DNA of 64,000 nt from Anodontia alba. Its lineage: Eukaryota; Mollusca; Bivalvia; Lucinida; Lucinidae. Positions 34,765 through 46,126 of the stretch are shown here, in pieces. Made by a program: the position numbers and the translations under genes. Location: NCBI GenBank assembly GCA_964016985.1, contig OZ024831.1:22186609-22250608 (forward strand), in the 5' to 3' direction. Positions within the stretch are counted from its first letter, which is position 1; every line of letters begins with the position of its first letter. The notes below the pieces were generated by a model, which was given only the letters and a program-made list of their open reading frames with translations, searched no databases and was not told the DNA's origin.

Positions 34765-36127
34765 TAGCTCACTTGAGCCAAAGGCTCAGAATGAGCTGTT
34801 GTGTTCACTTGCCATCCATCCATCATCTGTTGTTTGTCCATCCAAACCTTTGAACAGCTCCTCTGAAACCCTTAGGCCAATTTTCTTCAAACTTCATACC
34901 GGGATTGAAAATTTGAACAAATGGCAATGGTCAGTTAAGATATCTGCCATGCCCACATATGGTAAAAATGCTTAAAATCTTCCAGAACTAAGAAAACTTT
35001 AATGCTGAATCTTGGTATATAGTATCGGGGACTCAAGATCTACATGTATTAATTTTTTCAAATGATGAACGTAGGTTGATCTTTGATCTTTTTTTTTTAT
35101 GGCAAGGTCGAGTTGCATCTTTAAAGATTTGTATGGAGAAAATGTTGAAAAATCATTTTCTGAAAATGTATTAAGCCTTTTCCTGCTGTACCTGGATATT
35201 TATACCCTGTCTTTGCAAACAGTGTAGATCCATATGTGAATTTATATCAATAATCTGGATCAAGGAATCTGACTGGCTGTCAATTAGAAGTGTGCCTGGC
35301 ATCCTTATTTATTCAGCATGACAAGGGTTAAAGATTAATGGCTGAACTTACACTGTATGATATAAGCAGTAAAACTTGTTAGTTAGAATTAAAATTTTGT
35401 CCCCTAGGGTTTATCTGCTTTGCCCCTGGGCTATTATACATGTACATGTATGATATTGTGTAATCTTTAAATGTCTTTTTCTTTAACCACTTGACCAGTT
35501 TTTCTCCAGATTTTACATGGTACCTTCTGTTGAAGGTTTTTTGACAAGCCATACAAATGGTTTGGCACCCCTGAACAAGATAGCCGCCATGCCCATATAT
35601 GGTAAAAAACATTAAATTGTCTTCTCCAGTACCAAGAAAGCTTTGAGGCTGAATCTTTATATATTGCATAGGGGACTCTATATCTACCAAATTTGTTCAA
35701 ATGATGATCCTAGGATGACCTTTGACCTTTTTATGGCAAAGTCAATCTTGTAATCTTTGAAAGCCTTCTTCTCTGAAACCAACTGACCAATTTTCACCAG
35801 ATTTTACATGTTGCCTTCTGTCGAAGGGATACAATATTAAAAATTTGTTCAAATGGTTCTCCAGTATTGAACAAGATGGAAACCATGCCCATATATGGTA
35901 ATAACACCAAAAAATCTTCTCTCAAGAACTAAGAAAGCTTTGAGGCTGAATCATGGTATACAGTATCAGAGACTCAAGGTTTACAACATTTATTCAAATA
36001 ATGATCATAAGATGACCTTCAACCTTTTTACCACACAGTTAAATTTGTGTCCTAGTTGCTGAGGCAGACCTGAAGAATATTGCATGGCATCTGCAGATAT
36101 GCAGTGGCTGTTTTACTCAGGTGAGCG
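34765..36127. mobile_element. Tandem-repeat-cored element with TAGCTCACTTGAG end, in PIKFYVE intron 1
   Basis: It opens tagctcacttgagccaaagg with a gagccaaaggctc hairpin and closes ctcaggtgagcga. Inside, a ~300-bp unit (gccatgcccatatatggta, gaaagctttgaggctgaatc, gatgacctttgacctttt) repeats about three times. A family D MITE is inserted at 35171-35331. No open frame is found. Confidence 0.6.
35171..35331. mobile_element. MITE family D, internally deleted, nested in the preceding element
   Basis: Ends ttaagccttttcctgctg and cagcatgacaagggttaa are present, but one half of the central palindrome is missing (atccatatgtgaa joins the arms). Confidence 0.65.
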
Positions 36128-36264
36128 AATCATCAATACATTTTTGTATAGATACAACACTTTTACGGTCCACTTTTAAACTATCTTATATCCAAAACTG
36201 TCTTAAATGACCTGTCCTACAAAGAGATTCCATTGTATCTGATGTGCTGCCACATTGCTAAATA

Positions 36265-37428
36265 CGAGGGTGTGTCAATAAATAACCAGCCTATCCCATT
36301 TCCGATGGACCGAGACGGTCACAATTTTCATGCTTTGTTTCAGTATGTGTTTTATACATGGGTACAACATTGCACATGTATCGAGTCATTCTTTAATAAG
36401 ATATTGAATGTCAAACATGGCTAGTGATGCAAAGGCATGCTTTTCATCTAAAGTTGAGTACCATACTGTAATTTGGTACTTGTAGTTAAAAGGTAAAACA
36501 GGCAAGGAAATACACGGTGAGTTAGCTGATGTTTATGGGTCTTCTGCACCATCTTATGCTCAGGTTAAGTTCTGGGTAGGCGAATTCAGGTGGAAGAAAT
36601 AGCGCAGGCATTAGGCATTTCACATAGTAGCGTTTCAACAATCTTACATGATCGTTAAGGTATGCGCAAGCTAACAACCCGTTGGGTCCCCAAATCCCTT
36701 AGGGATGAGCAAATGGCAACCAGAGCATCAGTATGCAGCGCCTTGTTGAAGCGTTTTAGGTCAAAAGATGGTTTTCTTTTGCGTCTGGTGACTGTAGATG
36801 AGACTTGGGTTCATTATTATGAGCCAGAGAATAAAGCTCAGAGTCGTCAGTGGGTAGTGCCTGGGTCCCCGAGGCCAAAGAAGTTCAAGACGCAACCATC
36901 TGCTGGCAAGGTGATGGCCACAGTATTTTGGGACGCAAAAGGCGTTATTATGTTGGACTTTTTACTCAAGAGAAGTACAATAACTGGAGTGTACTATGCA
37001 AACTTGTTAGACCAGCTCAGAACCGCCATCTGTGAAAAACACCAAGGTAAACTCTCTAAAGGTGTTTTGCTGCAACAGGACAACGTGAGAGTCCCTACTT
37101 GCAGTTGCAATGGATGCTGTAGAGCGAAATGGGTATGAATTAATACCACATCCTGCCTATTCGCCTGACCTAGCTCCTAGCAACTTCTTCCTTTTCCCAA
37201 ACTTGAAAAAGGATATCCGTGGACTTCATTTCCGGTCTGATGAAGAAGTCGTGACGGCAGTTGAGGAGTGGGTCATTGGAAAGGACCCTGACTTTTTCAG
37301 TTCTGAGATGATGGCACTTGAACACCGTTGGTCTAAGTGCATCACACTAGAGGGCAATTACATTGAAAAAGAAGAGGTGGATCTCAACCGGAAATAAGTT
37401 AGGCTGGTTACTTATTGACTCACCCTTG
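36265..37428 (+). mobile_element. Mariner (Tc1/mariner) transposon in PIKFYVE intron 1
   Basis: Terminal inverted repeats of about 40 bp (CGAGGGTGTGTCAATAAATA at the left; the complement of CAAGGGTGAGTCAATAAGTA at the right) are flanked by TA at 36263-36264 and 37429-37430, the mariner target duplication. The element is 1164 bp, a little short for the family. It carries a broken transposase gene. Confidence 0.9.
36417..37397 (+). pseudogene. Mariner transposase, inactivated
   Basis: From ATG at 36417 the frame is broken by TAG at 36483, a shift or deletion near 36590, TAA at 36656 and another shift near 37095. Recognisable parts are the helix-turn-helix (EEIAQALGISHSSVSTILHD), the first catalytic block VTVDETWVHYYEPE, the second GVLLQQDNV and the third YSPDLAPSNFFLFP. 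In active DD34D mariners the third block has Asp after LAPS. Here it is Asn, so catalysis would be lost even without the frame damage. Confidence 0.88.
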
Positions 37429-37589
37429 TAAGAAAACCAAGTTATTGCAAACATATTTCTACACTCATGGCATTAATTTTCTCCTGAATTCCGAAATAGC
37501 TAACAAGTTAGTGATTCATTGCAGTAACATTTACTATCTGTCATTAACGGTGACTGTTTTCCCCAAACATGTCAGTTTAAGATTAACCC

Positions 37590-37775
37590 ATTAATACACC
37601 AAAACCTTGAACAAGTGAATTTATCTACCTGGTGATGTGTCTAAAAGGTGATGGTTGAATGGCAAAAAGTGTAGATCCTTATCAGATGCCACATTCTATG
37701 GCATCTGATCTGGATCTACTCTGTTTGCTGAGGTCAGTGCATCTGAATACTTTAATATAATAGGTACTCCTTGAT
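37590..37775. mobile_element. MITE family B, diverged
   Basis: ggtgatgtgtctaaaaggtg, then ggcaaaaagtgtagatcc...ggatctactctgtttgct, is the family B core. The element ends only about 25 bp before the acceptor of the next exon. Confidence 0.5.
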
Positions 37776-37797
37776 ACTGTCTGTTTCATACTTCTAG

Positions 37798-37947
37798 ATG
37801 ACTCGGATCAGTCTTCTGATGGGGGTAGTAAAGCACCCAGTAGGGAGGTATCAGTAGACAGAGACCAGTCTAGGGAGTCATCATTGGAAAGAAGATCAAG
37901 CCTCCAGCTGACCAGCTCTAGAGCATCATTGGTGGAAACAAGTCAAA
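37798..37947 (+). CDS. PIKFYVE: PIKFYVE coding exon 2 (Ser-rich N-terminal linker)
   Basis: The acceptor is cttctag|AT and the donor TCAAA|gtgagt. It is 150 bp with phase 1 at both ends. It encodes an acidic, Ser/Arg-rich low-complexity stretch (DDSDQSSDGGSKAPSREVSV, then RRSSLQLTSSRASLVETSQ) with several RxxS-type sites typical of phosphorylated linkers. Both junctions join in frame to the neighbouring exons. There is no domain here, so its inclusion rests on splice sites, open frame and phase agreement. Confidence 0.72.
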
Positions 37948-38319
37948 GTGAGTAGATTAGTCCAGTAAAATTGGCAGTACTGCTATCTGCTGTCTGTTCA
38001 CCATCCTATCTGTTGGATGCATTTCATCCAATGTTAGAACTGTATACATGTACATGCCCAGTATGCTGAAGTGGTGCAGTGTCATGTCAGTATTTCACTC
38101 TGGTCCCTGGGGACCACATGAGGGGTCAGAATATCAGGGAAGCATTGGATTTGTGATCATGGGTGGTGCAGTCTAGTACATTACGGCCTCTTTAAAACAC
38201 TATTGCTGGATCCAAAACAAAAAGCTTGTTAGCTAAATAACTGTTTGTCCAAATAAAATGTATAGACTGTATAGAAAATATGGTCATAAAAGATAATTTT
38301 TATCTATATATACATTTTT

Positions 38320-39480
38320 GTTTTGAATACAACACTGTTGACCTTGAGGTGACTGACATCCACCTGTAAACAAGGCATGAAGCTGGCCCAGAAAAATTGT
38401 CTCCCTCATGGGAAATTAGGGAGACGTATTCCATGATCAGAGAGACATGAGACGTGACAATCCCAGCCTGCTTTACTTGCGGGGTGAACGCCACCAAACT
38501 TTAAATTTATTAAATGATTTTAACATTCTATTGTTTTTTTTTATTTATTTATTTTTTTTATTGTTATTATTTCAGTGGTGACAATACTTGAAGCCTTCCA
38601 TTATGTTTTACATGCAGGGCAGATATTTACATTTTGAAGTTTCTTTGGCAAATGATTTGAGCGGCATTTCTCAAGATATACTGAACTAATCCTCGCAGTG
38701 GCACCCCTCCTCCACTGCCTTTCAACTTTCATTTAAATCCGGTACCCCACTGCACCCAAAAAGCTCGTTGCTGTCTGCAGTTATCTTTTAATCTTGAGTG
38801 TTATTGACATTGAGGGTTTTTGCAAGTGAAGTAAAACATTTATCAATCAACCAGTTAATGCTCTCTTACACGTCACCGCAAAAATATACGTCACAACCTG
38901 ATCATGGACTTTTGTGTGGAGCTTCCCGCAAGATGTCATTTCAGTGTCTACTTCGCACCGTGTTGCGATCTATATATGCTGCGATAAAAAGTCTGCGTCT
39001 TGTTTACATGTGGAAGTTTTGATCTTCTGCTAAATTTCATAGAAAAATAATTGACACAGTTTGGGTCTTTTTTTAATATATGTGTCTGTTTCGAATGCAT
39101 TTCTGACAAGGAAAGGCTCTGCAGTTTTGCATGGTAATAACTTCGTTTTTCTCACAGAGTGATTTTCTGCCATGAGTTCAAGTGACTTCACCGATATGAG
39201 CACGTGGTCTCTTCATTTGGGAGCAAGCGAAAATGTAACTTTTTAACTTGTACTGGGAATGTGACCATCCCAGAATTGCGTACCGTCGCCCGGTGCGCAT
39301 CTGAGAAGTCCCATGAGAATCAAGAGTTTACTGGACGCATTCTGCGGGACTTAGAAATTGCTTTTGGCCACTAGAAATAACTATTTTAATGCGCTGAATG
39401 CGCTGGCATAAGTGAGAAGGTGCTATTTTGCTGGCCACCAGTGACTGCATATCGTCTTTCAAAAGAAAAGGACAACATTA
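38320..39480 (-). repeat. ~1.1-kb dispersed repeat R1, copy 2, in PIKFYVE intron 2
   Basis: Read on the minus strand it parallels 13434-14530 block by block (tctgggccagct at one end, ccaagtcccg-type block at the other). It is CpG-richer than the intron around it. No open frame is shared by both copies. Confidence 0.65.
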
Positions 39481-40014
39481 TAAAAAAAAAAACAAAAAAA
39501 AAACGGTGCGATCATAATGAAATTACGGCGTCCGAAATTTTTAAAATGAAAAAAAAAATAATAATAATTACGGTCAGACACGTTAGAATGAGGAGGGGTA
39601 GATTGTACACCAGTCAAAATCTAGGTCAGATTGTCTGCAAACAAACAATGTGATTTTACTGGCAAGTGTCAAATAACTAACGTGTGAACCTGTTTGCCGA
39701 TAATCCTAGCCTCAGGGGATGAAAGATCATGACACCTGCATCTGTATTTTCTCTGAATTAATCGGTCAGGATAGGCAATACACACTGAAAAATTAAGGCG
39801 ACATCAACATCGCTTTTCTGTATGAACAGAGCAAGGTCTGCAGAAAAAAAGCGAGCACGTCGCCCACGTCACCTGCGAACGTCTTCCCTGGTAAACTGTC
39901 TTATATCCGAAACAGTCTTTCTGATGAAACATCTTATAACAAAGTTCCAGTGTATTGTTTTCTTACTGTAAGAATATTAACTCTTAAATATTAGGACATC
40001 TGATGCTACCATAA

Positions 40015-41940
40015 TTATTATACCTCCAACATACGAAGTATGTGGGGGTATATAGTTTTTGCTTTTCCGTTTGTTTGTACGTTCGTTCGTTCGTTTGTTT
40101 GTTCGTCTTTCCGTCATAGGGTCAAAGTTTTTGCGTTAAAGTTTATAAGACCTCATATTTTGAAGACCCTTTGATGGATTTCATTTATATTTAGCATGTT
40201 GGTAGATAGGTCTAAAGTTTTTATCAACACCATCCCCACCCCGGGGGTGACCTTGGGGTCAAGGTCACAGACTTAGAATTTTCATAAAAAGGTCAAAGTT
40301 TTTTGTGTTTAAGTTTATATAGCTATATCATCAAGACCCTCGAGGAATTTCATTTATATTTGACATGTTGGTAGATATCAGCCTAGAGTCTTACTCAGCA
40401 TGATCCCCACCCCAGGTGTGACCGAGGTCAGGGTCACAAATTTAGAATTTTCATATTAAAGTAAAAATTTTTGCGTTTAAGTTTATATAGCCATATCATC
40501 AAGACCTTTCATTAAATTTCATTATCCCCTGATCGAAAGGTTGAGCAGATATAGCTATCAGCAAGGAATCTGTTTGTCTGTCCATCCATCTGTTCATACT
40601 TTATTTTTGTCTTAGGGTCAAAGTTTTTACGTTAAAGTTTATAAAACCTTATATTATGAAGACCCTTTGATAGATTTCATTCATATTTGGCATGATGGTA
40701 GATATAGGGCTTAAGTTTTTATCAGCACCAATCCTACCCTGGGGGATAACCTTGGGGTCAAGGTCATGGACTTAGAATTTTCATTAAAAAGTCTAATTTT
40801 TTGTGTTTATGTTTTTATAGCTATACCATCAAGACCCTTAGATGAATTTCATTTATATTTTATGTTGATAGATATAGGTCTAGAGTTTTACTCAGCAAGA
40901 TCCCCATCCCAGGGTATGATCTTGAGGTCAAGGTCACAGACCTAGAAATTTCATATAAAAGTAAAAAAATTTGCATCTAAGTTTATATAGCTATACCATC
41001 AAGACCTTTTGTTGAATTTCATTATCCTCCTACTGATAGGTTTAGAGGATATGGCTATCGCATGGAATTCATCCATCCATCCATCCATCCATCTGTCTGT
41101 CCATAAATGCATTATTGTGCACCCCATAACTCCTAAGTACCCTTTGAGCTATTTTCATGAAACTGTCAGGTTGTAGAGGGCATTTGGTAGGGGTGTCGGG
41201 TACAAGAAAGACAACTCTAACTGACTTGGTCCATGAGTTATATCCCCTTGTCTCCGAAATTGTAAAAATTTTGTGCGAACCATAACTTTAAAAACACATG
41301 AAGATATTTTCATGATACTTCACCAGTATGTAGAGGACATTGAGTAGGCATATCACATTCAAGAATGCCACTCTAACCGACTCCATTCTGCAGTTTTTGC
41401 CCTTGGTTATTTAAATCTTGTGTGGGCAATAACTCTAAAAATTCTTTAAGATATTTTTGTGATACTTTACCGATATATAGAAGACATTGAGTAGGCAGGT
41501 CACCTTAAAATTTTCATTAAAATTTATATAGCTATATTATGAAGACCCTTTCATTGGTTTCATTAATATTAAGCATGATGGTATATATAGGTCTAAAGTT
41601 TTTCTCAGCACCATCCCCAAGTTGGGGTATGGCTTTTAAGTCAAGGTAACAGACTTTTCATACAAATGTCATTTTTGCTTATATTATAAGGACTGATTGA
41701 TTTCACTGGTCTATGGTGATAGTTATAGGGCTAAAGTTTTAATTAGCTCAATCCCTGCACCTGTTCCTGACCTTTGAGGTCAAGGGCTTCACATTATGTG
41801 TAATTGAATTCTTTCAATGTTATAACATATAGCATACAACTGCCATCTCCAGAGTCAAAGCTACATACTTTGTGTTCTTTAAAAAGTGGCAGTAGCTCTG
41901 GTCGGGGGTATACGTGCGCCACTGGGCACTTTGTCTAGTT
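40015..41940. mobile_element. Tandem-repeat-cored element with tacctcc...gggggta hairpin end, PIKFYVE intron 2
   Basis: It opens tacctccaacatacgaagta and its complement tatgtgggggtata (a hairpin) and closes ggtcgggggtatacgtgcgc then actgggcactttgtctagtt. The core is a ~170-bp unit (ggggtcaaggtcacagactt, tttatatagctatatcatcaa, gaatttcatttatattt) in at least six degenerate copies. Confidence 0.65.
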
Positions 41941-41994
41941 CTTCTAAAACTTTTAAATTGTTTTGATTTGACTTAAGTTTAATTGTCTTAAACT

Positions 41995-42200
41995 GTTAAC
42001 CCTTTCTTCCCCAAATTTCCAAAGTGGACTCTTCCATTTTTGGATACATCTGTTATTTCAAACAGGCAAATTAGCCAAAATATAAAACAGAATGGCAAAC
42101 AGTGTAGATCCTGATGAAACCGCTTGTTACGAGCCGCCTCACCTGGATCTGCACTATGTGCAGAGGTATCTGTTTTGGTCTGCAGGGATTAAGGGTTAAA
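41995..42200. mobile_element. MITE family G (TTAA ends)
   Basis: It runs from ttaaccctttcttcccc to ggattaagggttaa, with ggcaaacagtgtagatcctg and ggatctgcactatgtgc inside. It is an uninterrupted relative of the 46127-46575 copy. Confidence 0.6.
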
Positions 42201-42385
42201 TTACTAGCTGAGTGACTAATATTTTAGACCCTGATCAGACTGCTCCATGGGAATCTTAGCCTACAACAGTTGCTTAGGAGTTCCGGTTTCACTGTATAGA
42301 GTATGGTATTTCTCATCAAACATTAACAGCTGATAAAAATATATGTTGTTATATCTGTATTAGTATTGTCCCATTGAGATGTTTC

Positions 42386-42590
42386 CATAGCTTCAGATAA
42401 GAGTGGGTATCCACATAGTATTTTTCTTATTTCTTCACGAAAACATATATTGTGGGTACTGATTAGAAGTGCCTCAGCAAGGTGTTTATAATGAGTACCA
42501 CAATATATGTTTTCATGGAGAGACAAAAAAAGAGAAAAATATTAATATTTTTTGGTTGAAAAAAGTGCCTTATCTGGAGTTACGTGCTTC
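42386..42590. mobile_element. MITE family A, complete
   Basis: Ends ccatagcttcagataagagt and gccttatctggagttacg flank the tgtgggtactgattagaag palindrome. Confidence 0.65.
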
Positions 42591-42659
42591 AACATGCTGA
42601 AGTTTTTATCTGCAGCATTGAAACTGTAGGTCCAGGTAAAAGTAGACTATTGACATATT

Positions 42660-42792
42660 GTCAAGCGTAGTTTCAGATAAGCGGGGTATCCACATAATGA
42701 TTTTCTTATTTCTCCATGAAAATATATGTTATGGGTACCAACAATATGTGTTTTCCTAAGGAAACACATAACATATCAATACTTTTTATGCC
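42660..42792. mobile_element. MITE family A, centrally deleted
   Basis: tagtttcagataagcggggt and aatatatgttatgggtacca are present. The central palindrome is gone and the right arm is partly rebuilt as tgtttt-cctaagg-aaaca. Confidence 0.5.
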
Positions 42793-42935
42793 CCCGTCAT
42801 TTGAAGAATGGTGGAAAGGGCATATAGTGTTACTGCTGTCCGTCCATCTCCGTCTGCATCCGAGATGGTGTTAACAATTTGCGTTTAGGTTTTTCAGGCA
42901 TTAGCAATTTGCATTTTAAGTTTTTCAGGTGGGGC
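42787..42935. repeat. 5' end of another tandem-repeat-type element
   Basis: tatgcccccgtcatttgaag then ggtggaaagggcatatagtg forms an imperfect hairpin like those at the starts of the other repeat-cored elements. A tcaggcattagcaatttgcat-type duplication follows and then it stops. Confidence 0.4.
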
Positions 42936-43025
42936 ATAAAAAATATGACCATATTTGACTCTGTAATTGATGGTGTCTGCTCATGGTTATATAATAACTA
43001 CATACATGTATTTTATTTTACTAAG

Positions 43026-43183
43026 GTGAGCCAGTCTCTGATGCAGAAGCAAGTCAAACAGAGAAACTGAAGAATGTTGCTGATACCAGTCTAGAGAGAT
43101 CATCTGATTCCTCAGAATCTTCTAAGAGAACACTTAGAAGTGTGTTAACAAGATTGAGTGCCATTTTAGAAAGAAGAACTGCA
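43026..43183 (+). CDS. PIKFYVE: PIKFYVE coding exon 3 (pre-FYVE helix)
   Basis: The acceptor is tttactaag|GTGAG, rather poor in its pyrimidine tract, and the donor CTGCA|gtaagt. It is 158 bp, phase 1 in and phase 0 out. It encodes a Ser/Glu-rich stretch, then TLRSVLTRLSAILERRTA. That last segment matches the conserved LRSLSTVLKRLKEIMEG-like helix found just before the FYVE finger in vertebrate PIKfyve, which fixes the exon identity and order. Confidence 0.85.
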
Positions 43184-43252
43184 GTAAGTGCACTGAAATT
43201 ACCAAACATAGTTGGAGATATGCCTGAGCAAACATCGTAGACCCGAATCAAA

Positions 43253-44265
43253 CTGCTCTTAACCCATAAAGTGCTTAGCAAAATTGTAACAGATGAGATG
43301 AAATTTTAATTATACCTCCCTGCAATCGAAGTATGACGATGGTAGGCCTTTTCTTTCCTTTTGTATGTATGTTCATTCATCTGTTAGTTAACACCTACAA
43401 CAAAGTTTCATGTTAAAGTTTCAAAGAACTTACATTTTCATATTTGGTATGATGATAGATATTAGTCTAAAGTTTTATTCACCACTACCTCCACCCCAGC
43501 CCATGACCTTAAGGTCAAGGCCACAGAACTTCAGGCAATTTTAGCAATCTTAAGAGTTTTGTTTAAGAATGTTTTAACTTTAACTTGGAAACAACTTATG
43601 CAGTTAGTTGGTCAGACATGGCTCAACCTTGTGACATGGACTTGTGGGTCATGAAGTGAAGGTCAGCATGACCTTTATTTCACAGTGGTGATTTTGTCTT
43701 GCATCTTCTATTTAATGTATGTACATCATACCTCAGGATTAGGAATCAATATGAAAACAGTGTGACCCAAACTTTTACCTCAAAGTAAATATGTCAACAG
43801 TGTGATACTTCAGATTGATCTTATCAAGAATATGTAGTCTGTGACCTATATTTTATGGTCCAGCAATTTTGCTTCTGATCTTGAAGACTATTTGATGGAG
43901 AAATGTTGTACTTGGGATAATGGATCAGTGTCACTCAAAGATCAACCTTATATACTATATGTGGGCCAATGACCTACATTTCATGGTTCATTGATTTTTG
44001 CCTTATATCATTGTCATAGACAAAAATTATTTTTATAATTAAGAAATGATGGGGGCCGGGGGTATTCGTGGCCCTCTGGGCACTTGCTCTAGTTTTTTTT
44101 ATTTTATTATTTTTAAGAGAAAATAAGATTTGACTTTCCATGTGCATTGTCTGCTAAGCAGACAGTTTGGCTTAGCAGAAATTCACATGAACTGTCAATT
44201 CATCCTTTGGCTGAAAAAATACAAAACTAATGAAAATGTCATCTGCTGCAGTTGTAACAAGAAAT
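43253..44265. mobile_element. MITE family F split by a tandem-repeat-cored element
   Basis: cataaagtgcttagcaaaat...cagatgagatgaaatttt on the left and gagaaaataagatttgactt...gaaaatgtcatctgctg on the right are the two parts of one family F copy. Insertion split it at about 43310. Confidence 0.55.
43310..44093. mobile_element. Short member of the tacctcc/gggggta repeat-cored family
   Basis: It starts tatacctccctgcaatcgaa and ends gccgggggtattcgtggccc then tctgggcacttgctctagtt, the same termini as 40015-41940. Its core is different, with weakly repeated gtgaccc/tgacctacattt passages. It begins about 130 bp after PIKFYVE exon 3. Confidence 0.6.
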
Positions 44266-44727
44266 GTAAATAAGCAATGCTTATTAGATACCCCTGCTCA
44301 GAAACAAAACATATTGGACAGACATTATACAGATTAAGGCTTGAAGGAGCTGTTTAACCTCGGGACTGCACTATTTCTTTCACCACCTTTTGGCCATAGC
44401 AACAGGTAGGCTAATGGATTTGTAAAAACTAAGAAAACTGTGGTAAGACGTTGAGATGTCCTAATATATGTCTTATAAAGATTTTAATATTGAGTTTATA
44501 ATCCAACTCATAAATATACTAGTCATAGACCGTGCTGTGAACATACAAAACAGTGTAAAGCAAATCAAAATATTTTAGAAATAATGGTAACACTACACAT
44601 AGCTCTTGATAAGGTGCTTTTTTTCAACCAAAAAGTGTCTACATTTTTTGCTTATTTCTTGATGAATACATATGTTGTGGGTACTCATTAGAAGTGCCTT
44701 GGTGAGACACTTCAGTGAGTACTCACT

Positions 44728-44936
44728 ACACTACAAACTCGTTATAACACGGCTCATAATAACACGGTTTCGGATATAACACGGTTCAAAGATGGATCCC
44801 AAAAATGTATAGATTATATTGAAAAATGACCATAAATGGTCATTTTTCAATATAATCTATACATTTTTGTTTGGATATAACACGGTTGCTTAACTAACAC
44901 GGTTTAAGCTATTGACCCCAACAATAGTGTTATAAC
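44728..44936. mobile_element. Palindromic element with ataacacggtt motifs
   Basis: The centre at 44801-44868 is a perfect 33-bp-arm palindrome (aaaaatgtatagattatatt...) with a two-base loop. It is flanked on both sides by ataacacggtt units. Related cores occur near 38250 and 47845. Confidence 0.65.
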
Positions 44937-45045
44937 CCAGCAGGCACATGACGTAAATACAGCGTCGCCTCAACGTCGATGTAACGTCATGACATTGCAT
45001 CGACGTTGAGCCGACGTTGTATAAACGTCATGTGCCCACTGGGAA
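44937..45045. mobile_element. H element: cccagtgggcacatgacg palindrome
   Basis: The arms cccagcaggcacatgacgta and complement enclose repeated aacgtcga/tcgacgtt boxes. I recall similar ~100-bp palindromes from many aquatic invertebrates and fishes. Confidence 0.65.
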
Positions 45046-45123
45046 AGATGTTGTGGTGTATGTTTTCATCAAGAAATAAGAAAACTATTTATCTGATACC
45101 AACTCATATCTAGACCTATGAGC

Positions 45124-45452
45124 ACAGGTAATTTCACGCCGGCCTCGGTGGCTCAGTTGGATGCGCCGTCCGACTGGAGACCAGGAGGTCGCGGGTTCAA
45201 CCCCCGCCGAGGTCGGCAACATTCTTTCGTGGAGATTGATCATGAAATATTTTCTACGGTCATTCTCTCCCTTCCGCTGATTCAAGAAGGGCAGTTGTCA
45301 GTTTCTGGCGAAAGAATGTGCATAATACTGGTGAACTGCTTAGAGGACTAAGTCTGCCCAGTAAACATGTGGTCAGGTAAACTGACCGCGCTCGACATGA
45401 CCCCATTGGGTTGACTGGGCCGTAAAACCTCAACACAAACAGGTAATTTCAC
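45124..45452. repeat. Target-site duplication bounding a SINE
   Basis: The 14-bp acaggtaatttcac occurs at 45124-45137 and again at 45439-45452, directly flanking the SINE. Confidence 0.85.
45138..45438 (+). mobile_element. Complete tRNA-derived SINE, PIKFYVE intron 3
   Basis: The head gccggcctcggtggctcag holds box A (TGGCTCAGTTGG) and box B (GGTTCAACCCC) at tRNA spacing. A conserved ~220-bp body (gatcatgaaatattttctac to catgaccccattgggttgac) and the tail taaaacctcaacacaaac follow. The 14-bp target-site duplication indicates LINE-type retrotransposition. Conceptual translations such as SVAQLDAPSDWRPGGRGFN are by-products of the head, not a gene. Confidence 0.9.
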
Positions 45453-46126
45453 ATTTATTTGATGAATTTACTTTACAGGATTATCTAACTGTTTGTGCTC
45501 CTAAAACTGTAACAAAAGAATTAACTAAGTTTCAAGTTAGTGTTCATAATTTGTTGGTTGAAAGAAGAAGAAATAACAGACCAAAAATACCATGTTTAAT
45601 TCATCCAAAAATGCACAACATGTAATACATTTAATGATGAAGAATGCTTTATGCTTTATTGTAGCAAATTTTCTTTGGCAAGAACTTACCTTTTTAAAAA
45701 GGTAAACTTGATAATCCCATAAGACATTCGACCTCTCACTTATGTATCCAGAAATTTATTTAGTAAACTGGTAAATTCTGTTACAAAGTTGGATACTATA
45801 CATATTTATGTATTTGTCAAACCACAATCTCGATATAATTATATTTCAAAGATATATTCTACTAAACATGCTTATCTTTCAAAAGTAATTATATCTTTGG
45901 AATGTAATCTCATCAAATATACCTTATCTATAATGATCATTGTAAAGATATCATATCTTCTGTCATCTGATCAGATTTGATATCTTGATAGAGTGGATGA
46001 CACCAATATACATGTATGTTGGTTTTTTCTAATAAAATTCTGGTCTGTTCTGTTCTGTTCTGAAAAGTAGATGGTTTGACTTTGATAGAAAATCATAATG
46101 ATAATTTATAAATTAGTGTATACCCT

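Larger units (their letters stand above)
44606..45117. mobile_element. MITE family A containing two further palindromic elements
   Basis: The left half (aaggtgctttttttcaacc...gtactcattagaag) ends near 44728 and the right half (gatgttgtggtgtatgtttt...tatctagacctatg) resumes near 45047. The DNA between is two separate palindromic insertions. Confidence 0.7.

Noticed and set aside
42879..43070. Open frame running into PIKFYVE exon 3 in another frame
   Set aside because: The exon 3 frame from GTGAGCC matches the conserved pre-FYVE helix and both neighbouring phases. The other frame does not.
45138..45230. tRNA gene at the SINE head (also 53807-53885 and 20490-20560)
   Set aside because: Boxes A and B are present, but the sequences continue into a shared body and tail, have target-site duplications at the two complete copies and do not fold into a full cloverleaf by eye. 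They are SINE promoters.
45118..45351. Protein-like frame SVAQLDAPSDWRPGGRGFN...
   Set aside because: It translates the SINE head and body. The same peptide arises at 53740-54009 from the other SINE copy.
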